Shown here: positions 1-6,701 of the stretch, piece by piece | How positions within the stretch are numbered: position 1 is the first letter of the stretch | How the letters are laid out: every line of letters begins with the position of its first letter | NCBI RefSeq assembly: GCF_001611275.1 | Contig: NZ_CP015080.1 | Span: forward strand, 1,798,001 to 1,862,000 | Reading direction: 5' to 3' | Origin: Desulfuromonas sp. DDH964 | GTDB lineage: Bacteria; Desulfobacterota; Desulfuromonadia; Desulfuromonadales; DDH964 | DNA: 64,000 nt | Made by a program: the position numbers and the translations under genes | Notes under the pieces: model-generated | What the model saw: the letters and a program-made list of their open reading frames with translations, nothing else | What the model was told of the DNA's origin: nothing | Databases searched by the model: none

Positions 1-417
1 GTGGCGGAGTCGAGAGTGAAGCGGTTCAAGGCCGGACTCAGGAAGGTCTGCCGACGGGGCAGGGGACGCAGTCTCGCTCAGGTCATCAAAGAAATCACCC
101 CGAAGCTACGGGGGTGGGCCTCTTACTTCCGCCTGGCGGAGGTCAAAGGCATCTTCGAAGAACTGGACAAATGGCTGCGGCGGAAGCTGCGCTGCATTCT
201 ATGGCGACAGTGGAAGCGCCCCTATACCCGGGCCAAGAGGTTGATGCAGCGGGGATTGCCGGAAGCCCGGGCGTGGAAATCGGCCACGAACGGGCGAGGC
301 CCCTGGTGGAACTCAGGGGCCTCGCACATGAATGAAGCGTATCCGACATCCTTCTTTCGCTACTTGGGGCTGATCCGCTTGACCGATCAGCACCGCCGCT
401 TTCAGAGCGCCTTGTGA
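1..417 (+). CDS. ltrA: Group II intron reverse transcriptase/maturase, C-terminal fragment
   Basis: Only the last 138 residues or so are visible; the frame is open at the left edge, so the GTG at position 1 is probably internal. What remains is the maturase (domain X) and following basic region: GWASYF, then a WLRRKLRCILWRQWKRP run and the NGRGPWWNSGASHMN block typical of group II intron-encoded proteins. No HNH endonuclease motif follows, so the protein probably lacks an En domain. It would bind its own intron RNA, assist splicing and prime reverse transcription. The intron's domain V begins at the stop codon, the usual arrangement. Confidence 0.88.
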   Translation: MAESRVKRFKAGLRKVCRRGRGRSLAQVIKEITPKLRGWASYFRLAEVKGIFEELDKWLRRKLRCILWRQWKRPYTRAKRLMQRGLPEARAWKSATNGRGPWWNSGASHMNEAYPTSFFRYLGLIRLTDQHRRFQSAL

Positions 418-488
418 ACCGCCGTGTACGGAACCGTACGCACGGTGGTGTGGGAGGACGGCGGGGGCGACCCCGCCTCCTACCCGAT
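1..488 (+). mobile_element. Group II intron, 3' part (maturase end plus domains V and VI)
   Basis: The maturase reading frame stops at 417 and is followed directly by a domain V-like hairpin at about 416-451. Its outer stem ACCGCCGTG pairs with CACGGTGGT (one wobble), it has a two-base CG bulge on the 3' side, and the inner stem TACG/CGTA is closed by GAAC. Domain VI lies at 452-485: GGG/CCC, AGGA/TCCT and GGCGGGG/CCCCGCC stems with a GCGA loop and one unpaired A at 482, the expected branch point. Intron 3' ends normally lie 7-8 nt past that A, so the boundary is near 488-489. The 5' part lies outside the window. Confidence 0.85.
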
Positions 489-587
489 GCCGGCAGCGGA
501 AATCATGTCTTGCCGAGCCGGCAGCGGGCGCTGTATAAGAAAAGAGCTATTCCTGCTGATCTTGGCACCGAAGCGAAGGCTGCAAAG

Positions 588-932
588 ATGGATATCGAGA
601 CCTTGCGGAGTTATCTTCTTGCCAGACCCGGCGCCGAAGAGACCTATCCCTTCGACGCGGAGACCCTGGCTGTCAAGGTCGGCGGCAGGATCTTTGCCTT
701 GTTGATGCCTGGCGACGGTCCGGCCTGGCTCAACCTCAAGTGCCTGCCGGAGCACGCCGAAATTCTGCGCGAGCTTTATCCCGCAGTTTTGCCGGGCTAC
801 CATATGAACAAGCGCCATTGGAACACCGTGGTCCTCGACGGCACCCTGCCGGATGCGGACCTGGAGGGGATGATCGACGAGTCGTATCGTCTGGTCGTAG
901 CGGGGCTGCCCCGCTCGCGGCGTCCCGGTTGA
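588..932 (+). CDS. MmcQ/YjbR family protein
   Basis: This 114-residue protein has the length and motif pattern of the MmcQ/YjbR (DUF419) family, a small CyaY-like fold sometimes described as DNA binding. Visible family features are the N-terminal EETYPFDAETLAVKVGGRIFA stretch, LNLKC near residue 50, and the GYHMNKRHWNTV block near residue 71. The ATG at 588 was chosen because family proteins start just before the LRSYLL helix; the frame continues upstream into intron sequence, which should be ignored. It is the first gene after the intron. Biological role is not established for the family. Confidence 0.85.
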   Translation: MDIETLRSYLLARPGAEETYPFDAETLAVKVGGRIFALLMPGDGPAWLNLKCLPEHAEILRELYPAVLPGYHMNKRHWNTVVLDGTLPDADLEGMIDESYRLVVAGLPRSRRPG

Positions 933-977
933 CACCATTATCCTGACTGCTGATTACCCACCCCAAGGGAGTGAACC

Positions 978-1256
978 ATGCCGACTGCTACCGCCCGCCA
1001 TATCCTGGTCGCCAGTGAAGCTGACTGCCTGAAACTCAAGGCTGAAATCGAGGCCGGCGCCGATTTTGCCGAGGTCGCCCTGCAGAATTCCTCCTGCCCG
1101 TCGCGGATGCGCGGCGGCGACCTGGGTGCGTTTCGTGCTGGCGACATGGTCCAGGAATTCGACGCCGCGGTCTTTTCCGGTCCGGTCGGGCAGCTCCTCG
1201 GACCGGTCCAGACCCAGTTCGGTTTCCACCTGATGGAAGTCACCAAGCGCTGGTAA
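978..1256 (+). CDS. ppiC: PpiC-type peptidyl-prolyl cis-trans isomerase (parvulin)
   Basis: At 92 residues this is a stand-alone parvulin domain, the same size as E. coli PpiC, and has no signal peptide, so it is probably cytoplasmic. The rotamase signature is clear: ARHILV at the start, FAEVALQNSSCPS, then GGDLGAF, and a C-terminal GPVQTQFGFHLMEV strand. It should catalyse cis/trans isomerisation of Xaa-Pro bonds. A good ribosome-binding site (AGGGAG) precedes the ATG. It lies 12 bp ahead of the peptidase gene and may be co-transcribed with it. Confidence 0.93.
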   Translation: MPTATARHILVASEADCLKLKAEIEAGADFAEVALQNSSCPSRMRGGDLGAFRAGDMVQEFDAAVFSGPVGQLLGPVQTQFGFHLMEVTKRW

Positions 1257-1267
1257 CCGGTGCGTTT

Positions 1268-1984
1268 ATGATCGGGGTGCGTCGCTTCCTGCTGATCCTG
1301 GCCCTTCTGCTCCTCCCTTGGCCCGCCTCGGCCGCGAACCCCTGGCAGGGTTGGAACGCGCTCTGCGCGGCGATTCGCAGCGAGACGATCACCCCCGCCC
1401 AGGCCCGGGCCCAGGCCAAAAAATTGCTGCCGCAATTGCGTGCCGCCAGCCGGGAAATCGCGCCGACACCACATGTCTTCCCCGTCGCCGGTTATGGTCC
1501 CGAGTGTGGCGAGGGGGGGCGCAACTATCATCTTGGCCGGTTCGATTTCTATAACAACCGCAGCCGCAAGGGACTTCACCCCGCCCACGATCTCTTTATC
1601 ACCGACCAGGACCAGGACAGTCGCGACGACGCCTCCGGCGCCCCGGTGACGATCCTTGCCTTCAGTTCCGGGGTCGTGGCCGCCACCAACAGTGGCTGGC
1701 AACCGGGGACACCCACCTATGGCGGCAACTGCATCTGGGTTTACGATCCCGCCAGCGACCGTTTCTGTTACTACGCCCACCTCGAACGGGTCGATGTCAT
1801 GCCCGGCGATGTCGTCAGCGCCGGAACGCCCCTCGGCATCATGGGACGAACCGGAATCAACGCCCAGGCCCGGCGTAGCCCCACCCACCTGCACTTCATG
1901 GTGGTCGCCTGGGACCGGGGACGGATGACGCCGATCAACCCCTGGCCAGAACTCCTCGCGGCCCAACGGCTCCCGGCCCGTTAA
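1268..1984 (+). CDS. Secreted M23 (LytM-type) metallopeptidase
   Basis: The 238-residue product begins with a signal peptide (basic MIGVRR, a Leu-rich core, cleavage near ASA-A at about residue 22), so it is exported. The rest is an M23 fold: the zinc ligands are H104 and D108 in HPAHD and the HxH pair H207/H209 in THLHF, the family signature. Conserved glycines around PGDVVSAGTPLG also fit. It likely cleaves peptidoglycan cross-links or acts as an amidase activator in the envelope. Compared with many M23 proteins it lacks LysM or coiled-coil regions. Substrate is unknown. Confidence 0.87.
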   Translation: MIGVRRFLLILALLLLPWPASAANPWQGWNALCAAIRSETITPAQARAQAKKLLPQLRAASREIAPTPHVFPVAGYGPECGEGGRNYHLGRFDFYNNRSRKGLHPAHDLFITDQDQDSRDDASGAPVTILAFSSGVVAATNSGWQPGTPTYGGNCIWVYDPASDRFCYYAHLERVDVMPGDVVSAGTPLGIMGRTGINAQARRSPTHLHFMVVAWDRGRMTPINPWPELLAAQRLPAR

Positions 1985-2044
1985 GGGTGTGGCCAGCCGC
2001 CAATTTCCTTGCCTGGTGGTTACCCTTTTGCTACCATCAGCGCC

Positions 2045-2719
2045 ATGGATATCCGCCTGGTTCTCAAACAATGTCCGATGTTTGCCGGTGTCACCAGCGA
2101 CGACCTTGACGAGCTGTTGCAGGTGGCAAGATCCCGTGACTGCGAAAAGGGGGAACTCCTTTTCTCCAGCGGTGACACGGCCGCCGGTTTCTATGTCCTG
2201 GCTGCCGGCAAGGTCAAAATTTACAAGCTCTCCCCCGATGGCAAGGAGCGCATCCTGCACATCGTCCACCCGGTGGCAACCTTTGCCGAGGCGGCGATCT
2301 TCGGTGATGGCCGCTACCCGGCCTACGCCGAGCCCCTCGAAAAATCGTTGCTGATCTTCTTCCCGAAGCAGGAATTCCTCGACCTGTTGCAACGCCAGGG
2401 GCGCATTGCGATCAATATGATCGGTGGCCTCTCCCGCTTTTTGCGGCAGTTCGCCACCCAGGTGGAGGAGCTGACCTTCAAGGATGTCCCCGCCCGGCTC
2501 TCCCGCTATATCCTCGATCTCGCCGGGGCCAGGGAGACCGCCTTTCTGCCGATCTCCAAGTCCCAGCTCGCCTCCAACCTCGGCACTGTCAGTGAAACCC
2601 TGTCGCGAACCCTGCGCAAGCTCTCCGACGACGACCTGATTGCCGTCGAAGGGCGGACGATCCGTATTCTCGATGCCGAACGTCTCGCCGATCTGGCCGA
2701 TAGTTTTCGCGAACGCTGA
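2045..2719 (+). CDS. Crp/Fnr family transcriptional regulator
   Basis: The 224-residue protein has an N-terminal cyclic-nucleotide-binding-like beta barrel (about 10-125, with the conserved GDTAAGFYVLAAGKVKIY core) and a C-terminal winged helix (about 150-215, helix-turn-helix around SKSQLASNLGTVSETLSRTLRKL). There is no N-terminal cysteine set for an FNR-type Fe-S cluster, so it would sense something else, for example NO through heme as in HcpR/DNR-like members (inference). The ATG at 2045 gives the standard N-terminus. The palindromes TTGAC-N4-GTCAA ahead of the genes at 4614 and 5123 are plausible targets. Confidence 0.92.
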   Translation: MDIRLVLKQCPMFAGVTSDDLDELLQVARSRDCEKGELLFSSGDTAAGFYVLAAGKVKIYKLSPDGKERILHIVHPVATFAEAAIFGDGRYPAYAEPLEKSLLIFFPKQEFLDLLQRQGRIAINMIGGLSRFLRQFATQVEELTFKDVPARLSRYILDLAGARETAFLPISKSQLASNLGTVSETLSRTLRKLSDDDLIAVEGRTIRILDAERLADLADSFRER

Positions 2720-2850
2720 TCCTCTTTGGCGCGCCGGGGACCCGCCGGCGGCGCAGGAGCCTGCCATGCTCTTCCCGGATCGCGCTGAATCTTCCCTTGC
2801 ACGGTTTCCGGTCGATGTCACCGGCCCCGTACTCCAAGCAGGAGGTATCC

Positions 2851-4551
2851 TTGCCGAATAAATTGCGGGACAGCGTGGCTGGTAGAAAGCCGTCCCTTCT
2901 GCTGATCGCCGAGGATGCCGCTGTCGGGTCCCGGGTGCGTCAGGCCCTGGCAGGGATGCCGGAGCCAGCCGCCTGGACGATTCACGAGATCGCCTGGGAG
3001 CAGGGGGCAGTGACGCTTGCCAGCGCCGATTGCGCTCTGGCCCTGGTCGCCGGCAAGCCCGATAGCCAAGCGGCGCTCGAACTCCTGCGCCAGGCGCAGC
3101 TGCCTCCTTCTCGCCCGGTCCTGCTGGTTGGTGGTTTCGATCCCGCAACTGCGAACGAAGTCGGTGCCGCTGACTTAATCACCCTGGACGAACTGACACC
3201 GGCGCTCATCGGCCGGGTCCTTCGTTATCAGCTTCAACGCCGGCAGCTCGAAGACCAGATCGCCCGCCTCGGGCAATTCGATTCGCTGACCGGCCTCCCC
3301 AACCGCTTCCTCTTCCACGACCGGCTCGCCCAGCTTCTCGCCCGCGCCTGCCGCGATGCCACCCAGGTCGGGGTCATGCTCCTCGGGATTGACCGTTTCA
3401 AGGGGGTGACCGAGTCGCTCGGCCACCGGGTCGGGGACTTGGTGCTGCAGGCGGTGGCACGGCGGCTCAGCGATTCGATCCGCGAATGCGACACGGTGGC
3501 GCGTCTCGACGGGGACGAGTTCGTCCTCCTCTTTTCCGGACTGCGGAACCATCGCCAGGCAGCGGCCATGGCCGCGCGGATTCTGGTCACATTTGCCCGC
3601 CCCTCCCAGATTGGAGAGCGGGAAATCTACCTCTCGCCGAGCATCGGCATCGCCATTTACCCCTTTGACGGCAATGAAGGGGAGCTCCTGATGGGCTGCG
3701 CGGAGACCGCCCTCTCGATGGCCCGGAGCAATGGTGGCAACTGCTATCAATTCTTCGCTCCGGAGATGAACGCCGCCGCCCGGGAACGGCTCGAACTCGA
3801 AACCGGCCTGCATCGGGCGCTGGAGCGGGATGAATTCCTGCTCCATTACCTGCCCCAGTTTGACCTCGCCAGTGGTGAACTGATCGGTTTCGAGGCACTG
3901 CTGCGCTGGCAGTCGCCGGACCATGGCCTGGTGATGCCGCGCCGGTTTATCCCCCTGCTTGAGGAGAATGGCCTGATCTGCAGTGTCGGCGAGTGGGTGC
4001 TGCGCAGCGCCTGCCGGCAACTGCGGCGCTGGCAGGAGGCTGGCCTGCGACCGGGTCGCCTCGCCGTTAACCTCTCTGGTCGCCAGTTGCGGGTCCCCGG
4101 CCTGGTCGAATTGTTCATGGGGATTTTACGGGAGACCGGGGTTGATCCTGCCCAACTCGATATCGAACTGACCGAAGGGCACGTCATGCAGCAGCTGCAG
4201 CTCAACGTCGAGGTTCTGCGGCGTCTTACCGACCAGGGGGTGCAGCTGGTGATGGACGATTTCGGTACCGAGGATTCTTCTTTGAGCTGCCTTAAGCATC
4301 TTCCCGTCAACAAGGTCAAGATTGACCAGAGTTTCACCAGCCAGATCGGTCGCAGCGCCGAGGATGATGCCCTGATCCGGGCGATCATCGCCATGAGCCA
4401 CAGCCTCGGTTTGAAGGTGATCGGCGAAGGGATCGAGAGCCGGGAACAGCTCGACTTTTTGCGCGCCCAGGGGTGCGAGGAAGGGCAGGGCTTCTGGTTT
4501 GCGCCGGCCCGGAGTGCTGCCGAAATCGAGCAAATGCTCAGGAGCCGCTGA
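2851..4551 (+). CDS. Degenerate receiver-GGDEF-EAL c-di-GMP protein
   Basis: The TTG at 2851 was chosen because AGGAGGT sits 5-10 bases upstream; longer ATG starts lack a good site. Domains in order: a receiver-like fold (about 12-125) with no aspartate at the phosphoacceptor position, GGDEF (about 150-305) whose signature reads DGDEF at about 220-224, and EAL (about 325-560). The EAL motif is intact (FEALLRW, about 347), as are the DDFG loop, KIDQSF and the GEGIES glutamate. The family expectation is therefore c-di-GMP hydrolysis with a weak or inactive cyclase that may act as a GTP sensor. It is cytoplasmic, with no membrane segment. It follows the Crp/Fnr gene on the same strand. Confidence 0.9.
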   Translation: MPNKLRDSVAGRKPSLLLIAEDAAVGSRVRQALAGMPEPAAWTIHEIAWEQGAVTLASADCALALVAGKPDSQAALELLRQAQLPPSRPVLLVGGFDPATANEVGAADLITLDELTPALIGRVLRYQLQRRQLEDQIARLGQFDSLTGLPNRFLFHDRLAQLLARACRDATQVGVMLLGIDRFKGVTESLGHRVGDLVLQAVARRLSDSIRECDTVARLDGDEFVLLFSGLRNHRQAAAMAARILVTFARPSQIGEREIYLSPSIGIAIYPFDGNEGELLMGCAETALSMARSNGGNCYQFFAPEMNAAARERLELETGLHRALERDEFLLHYLPQFDLASGELIGFEALLRWQSPDHGLVMPRRFIPLLEENGLICSVGEWVLRSACRQLRRWQEAGLRPGRLAVNLSGRQLRVPGLVELFMGILRETGVDPAQLDIELTEGHVMQQLQLNVEVLRRLTDQGVQLVMDDFGTEDSSLSCLKHLPVNKVKIDQSFTSQIGRSAEDDALIRAIIAMSHSLGLKVIGEGIESREQLDFLRAQGCEEGQGFWFAPARSAAEIEQMLRSR

Positions 4552-4564
4552 GGCACGTTTCAAT

Positions 4565-4578
4565 TTGACCCTGGTCAA
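4565..4578. promoter_or_regulatory. Crp/Fnr-type palindrome TTGACCCTGGTCAA
   Basis: TTGAC and GTCAA are separated by four bases, giving a near-perfect inverted repeat 35 bp before the start of the YgbA-type gene. The half-site and spacing match the FNR/DNR/HcpR class. A second copy of the same pattern precedes the ferredoxin gene at 5123. The regulator encoded at 2045 is the obvious candidate. Confidence 0.65.
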
Positions 4579-4613
4579 GGCCGCTCTCCCGGCTCGCTGT
4601 TACTATTCCCACC

Positions 4614-4991
4614 ATGTCTGCTAATGCTCCAGCGTTATCTCCCCTGACCCGTCGCGAGCGCAAGGATCTCAGGATTCTCGCGCACTTCACCGCGGTCTAT
4701 TGTCGGAACCATCATTCCGATGAGCGTGCTCCCCTTGATCTGGCGGAGCCTGGCTACGCCCCCCTGCGCCTGGAGCGATTCCCCCTCTGCTCCGAGTGCC
4801 GGGAATTCCTTGCCTACGCCTTTGCCCGCCGTCGCTGTTGCCCCCTCGACCCGAAACCCGCCTGCAAGGAGTGCCCGGTTCACTGCTATCGCAGTGGCCA
4901 TCGTGAGCAGGTTCGCGCCATCATGCGCTTTTCCGGGCGTCACCTGCTGCTCAGGGGACGGCTTGACCTGCTTTGGCACTACCTGTTCTAA
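4614..4991 (+). CDS. ygbA: Nitrous oxide-stimulated promoter family protein (YgbA-like)
   Basis: The 125-residue protein matches the YgbA/nitrous oxide-stimulated promoter family. It has an N-terminal RRERKDLRIL helix, the ILAHFTAVYCRNHH segment, and paired cysteine motifs (CSECREF near 62, then CCPLDPKPACKECPVHCY near 81-98). It ends in IMRFSGRHLLLRGRLDLLWHYLF, a typical family C-terminus. The cysteines suggest a metal or Fe-S site. In enterobacteria ygbA is controlled by NO-responsive regulators; here the Crp/Fnr palindrome 35 bp upstream suggests comparable control by a different protein. The biochemical function is uncertain. Confidence 0.85.
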   Translation: MSANAPALSPLTRRERKDLRILAHFTAVYCRNHHSDERAPLDLAEPGYAPLRLERFPLCSECREFLAYAFARRRCCPLDPKPACKECPVHCYRSGHREQVRAIMRFSGRHLLLRGRLDLLWHYLF

Positions 4992-5029
4992 TCACCAGAA
5001 GGGGGAAGGCTGGCGGGCGCGCGCTTCCC

Positions 5030-5043
5030 TTGACCTGTGTCAA
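5030..5043. promoter_or_regulatory. Crp/Fnr-type palindrome TTGACCTGTGTCAA
   Basis: The motif has the same TTGAC-N4-GTCAA layout as the site at 4565-4578 and lies 79 bp before the ferredoxin start at 5123. Two copies within 500 bp, both just upstream of redox/NO-type genes, are unlikely to be accidental. Confidence 0.6.
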
Positions 5044-5122
5044 TGCGGGCAGGACCGCAGTCAGGCATAATCATCCCAGTACCATGAATCCTAAACCATC
5101 CAAGAGCCATGAGGTGATAGAG

Positions 5123-5881
5123 ATGCAGCGTGACATCGTGAGAATCGACGAAGAAAAATGCAACGGTTGTGGCCTTTGTGTGCCGGCCTGTGCCGAAGGT
5201 GCGATCCGGATTATCGACGGCAAGGCAAAGCTGATCGCCGACAACCTCTGCGACGGTCTCGGCGCCTGTCTCGGGCATTGTCCGCAGGATGCGATCATTG
5301 TCGAAAAACGGCAGGCCGAGGCTTTCGACGAAGGCGCGGTGGAAAAGCACCTGGCAGCCAGCAGCCATCCTCCGACCAGCCACCCGGCTCCCGCAACCGG
5401 AGGTTGTCCTTCGGCCCAGGTTCGGGTGATGCCGGCTGCCGGCGGTTGTCCCTCGGCCCAGGTCCGGCAGCTTGCCCCTGCCACGGGAGGCGGCGCGACC
5501 ACGGCCCCCGCGCGGAGTTCGGAGCTGCGTCAGTGGCCGGTGCAGATGCACCTGGTACCGCCGACTGCCCCTTTTCTTCAGGATGCAGAGCTGGTCCTCG
5601 CTGCCGACTGCGCTCCCTTCGCCTATGCCGACTTCCACCGCGACCTGCTGCAGGGGAAGGCGCTCCTGATCGGCTGCCCCAAGCTCGACGACGGCCAGGC
5701 CTACCTCGACAAACTGACCGCCATTCTGCGCCAGAACCAGGTGCGCTCCCTGACCGTTGTTCATATGGAGGTCCCCTGTTGTTCCGGCCTGATCGCCCTG
5801 GCCCGGCGGGCGCTGGAAGCGAGCGGCAGCAGCACGCCGCTGCACACGGTCAAGGTGACGATCGGCGGCGAGCTCGCCTGA
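5123..5881 (+). CDS. 4Fe-4S ferredoxin-type protein with duplicated GGCPSAQVR motif
   Basis: The ATG at 5123 is preceded by GAGGTG; an in-frame ATG at 5084 is possible but has no ribosome-binding site. Residues about 8-60 form a two-cluster ferredoxin: CNGCGLCVPAC, then a second set spaced CDGLGACLGHCP. A Pro/Ala/Gly-rich linker follows, holding two copies of GGCPSAQVR (5399-5425 and 5441-5467), then a C-terminal domain of about 115 residues with CAPF, GCPK and VPCCSG. Related ferredoxins with GGCPG-type motifs occur beside hybrid-cluster protein genes in anaerobes (recalled, not checked), which fits an NO-stress role. Electron partner unknown. Confidence 0.82.
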   Translation: MQRDIVRIDEEKCNGCGLCVPACAEGAIRIIDGKAKLIADNLCDGLGACLGHCPQDAIIVEKRQAEAFDEGAVEKHLAASSHPPTSHPAPATGGCPSAQVRVMPAAGGCPSAQVRQLAPATGGGATTAPARSSELRQWPVQMHLVPPTAPFLQDAELVLAADCAPFAYADFHRDLLQGKALLIGCPKLDDGQAYLDKLTAILRQNQVRSLTVVHMEVPCCSGLIALARRALEASGSSTPLHTVKVTIGGELA

Positions 5882-5983
5882 TGCCGGATTCGACCGGGAT
5901 TCCCCGCGCTTGACACCACACCGCTGCGGTTGCTAAGGTGACGACCTTCTGTCACCGCGCTTCCAATTCGTCGAGGGCCACCG

Positions 5984-6400
5984 ATGACCCGTTCCATGTC
6001 GCTCACTGTCCGCTACGCCGAAACCGATGCCCAGGGGATCGTGCACCACTCCCGTTACCTGATCTGGTTCGAGGAGGGGCGATCCGATTTTCTGCGTCAG
6101 CAGGGACTGCACTACCGGGACTTTGAAAAGGCCGGTTACTTCATCGTCGTCGCCGAGGCCGAGGTCAAGTACCGGGCGCCGGCTCTCTACGAAGATGTGG
6201 TGACAGTCGAGACGACTCTGGTGCGCATGCGCGGCAAGGTGATTGAATTTTCCTACCGGGCCAGCAACGAGGCCGGGACCCTGCTTGCCGAGGGGCGCAC
6301 TCGTCACGTAGTGCTCGGTCCCGACCGGCGGCCGACCCCGCTTCCGGACTCCCTGCTCGAAGCGATCGGCGTTCCTGCTGAGGTCGTTGAAACCGCCTGA
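5984..6400 (+). CDS. YbgC/FadM-type acyl-CoA thioesterase (hotdog fold)
   Basis: The 138-residue protein is a single hotdog domain. The catalytic motif is seen near the N-terminus as VRYAETDAQGIVHHSRYL, with the conserved aspartate of the 4-hydroxybenzoyl-CoA/YbgC thioesterase group, followed by WFEEGRSDFLRQQGL. It should hydrolyse acyl-CoA thioesters in the cytoplasm. In many Gram-negatives ybgC sits by tol-pal; here it stands alone upstream of the tRNA gene, and the tolQ/tolR-like pair is 18 kb away. Substrate range cannot be read from sequence. Confidence 0.92.
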   Translation: MTRSMSLTVRYAETDAQGIVHHSRYLIWFEEGRSDFLRQQGLHYRDFEKAGYFIVVAEAEVKYRAPALYEDVVTVETTLVRMRGKVIEFSYRASNEAGTLLAEGRTRHVVLGPDRRPTPLPDSLLEAIGVPAEVVETA

Positions 6401-6426
6401 GGCCGATCCTGCTGGCGAATTTCCCG

Positions 6427-6455
6427 TTGACAGCCGGTACGCCAATTGCTATAAA
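6427..6455 (+). promoter_or_regulatory. Sigma70-type promoter of tRNA-Val
   Basis: TTGACA at 6427-6432 and TATAAA at 6450-6455 are separated by exactly 17 bp. The predicted start lies a few bases before the tRNA 5' end at 6477. This is among the best consensus matches in the window. Confidence 0.8.
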
Positions 6456-6476
6456 TCCACACCCCCAAATGAATAC

Positions 6477-6551
6477 GGGCGCATAGCTCAGCGGGAGAGC
6501 ACTGCCTTCACACGGCAGGGGTCGTAGGTTCAATCCCTACTGCGCCCACCA
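6477..6551 (+). tRNA. tRNA-Val (anticodon CAC)
   Basis: A full cloverleaf is visible. The acceptor stem GGGCGCA pairs with TGCGCCC, the D arm contains AGCTCAGCGGGAGAGC, and the anticodon stem CTGCC/GGCAG encloses the loop TTCACAC with anticodon CAC. The T arm has GTAGG/CCTAC around TTCAATC. The discriminator A and CCA are encoded in the DNA. A consensus promoter lies upstream and an intrinsic terminator immediately downstream, so this is a single-gene transcription unit. Confidence 0.95.
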
Positions 6552-6600
6552 GATAAAAACAGAGGGCTAGCCGACCGGCTAGCCCTCTGTTTTTATCTGG
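6549..6600 (+). terminator. Intrinsic terminator of the tRNA-Val gene
   Basis: A perfect 24-bp inverted repeat (6549-6572 with 6577-6600, loop GACC) has an A-run in the left arm and a T-run in the right arm, so it could work in either direction. The left arm begins with the encoded CCA of the tRNA. Confidence 0.85.
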
Positions 6601-6701
6601 TGGCGCCGGTTCGGGGCTGGAAATAGGGTTCCGGTCCGGGCTGGCCTCTGCTATAAAGAGCTGAGAATCTGAGTTTGCAGCCCGCTTCTGGAGGAAGACG
6701 G

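Noticed and set aside
938..3148. Long open frame on the minus strand (736 codons)
   Set aside because: It runs antisense across five recognisable plus-strand genes and its predicted product is Gly/Arg/Ala-rich without domains; a high-GC shadow.
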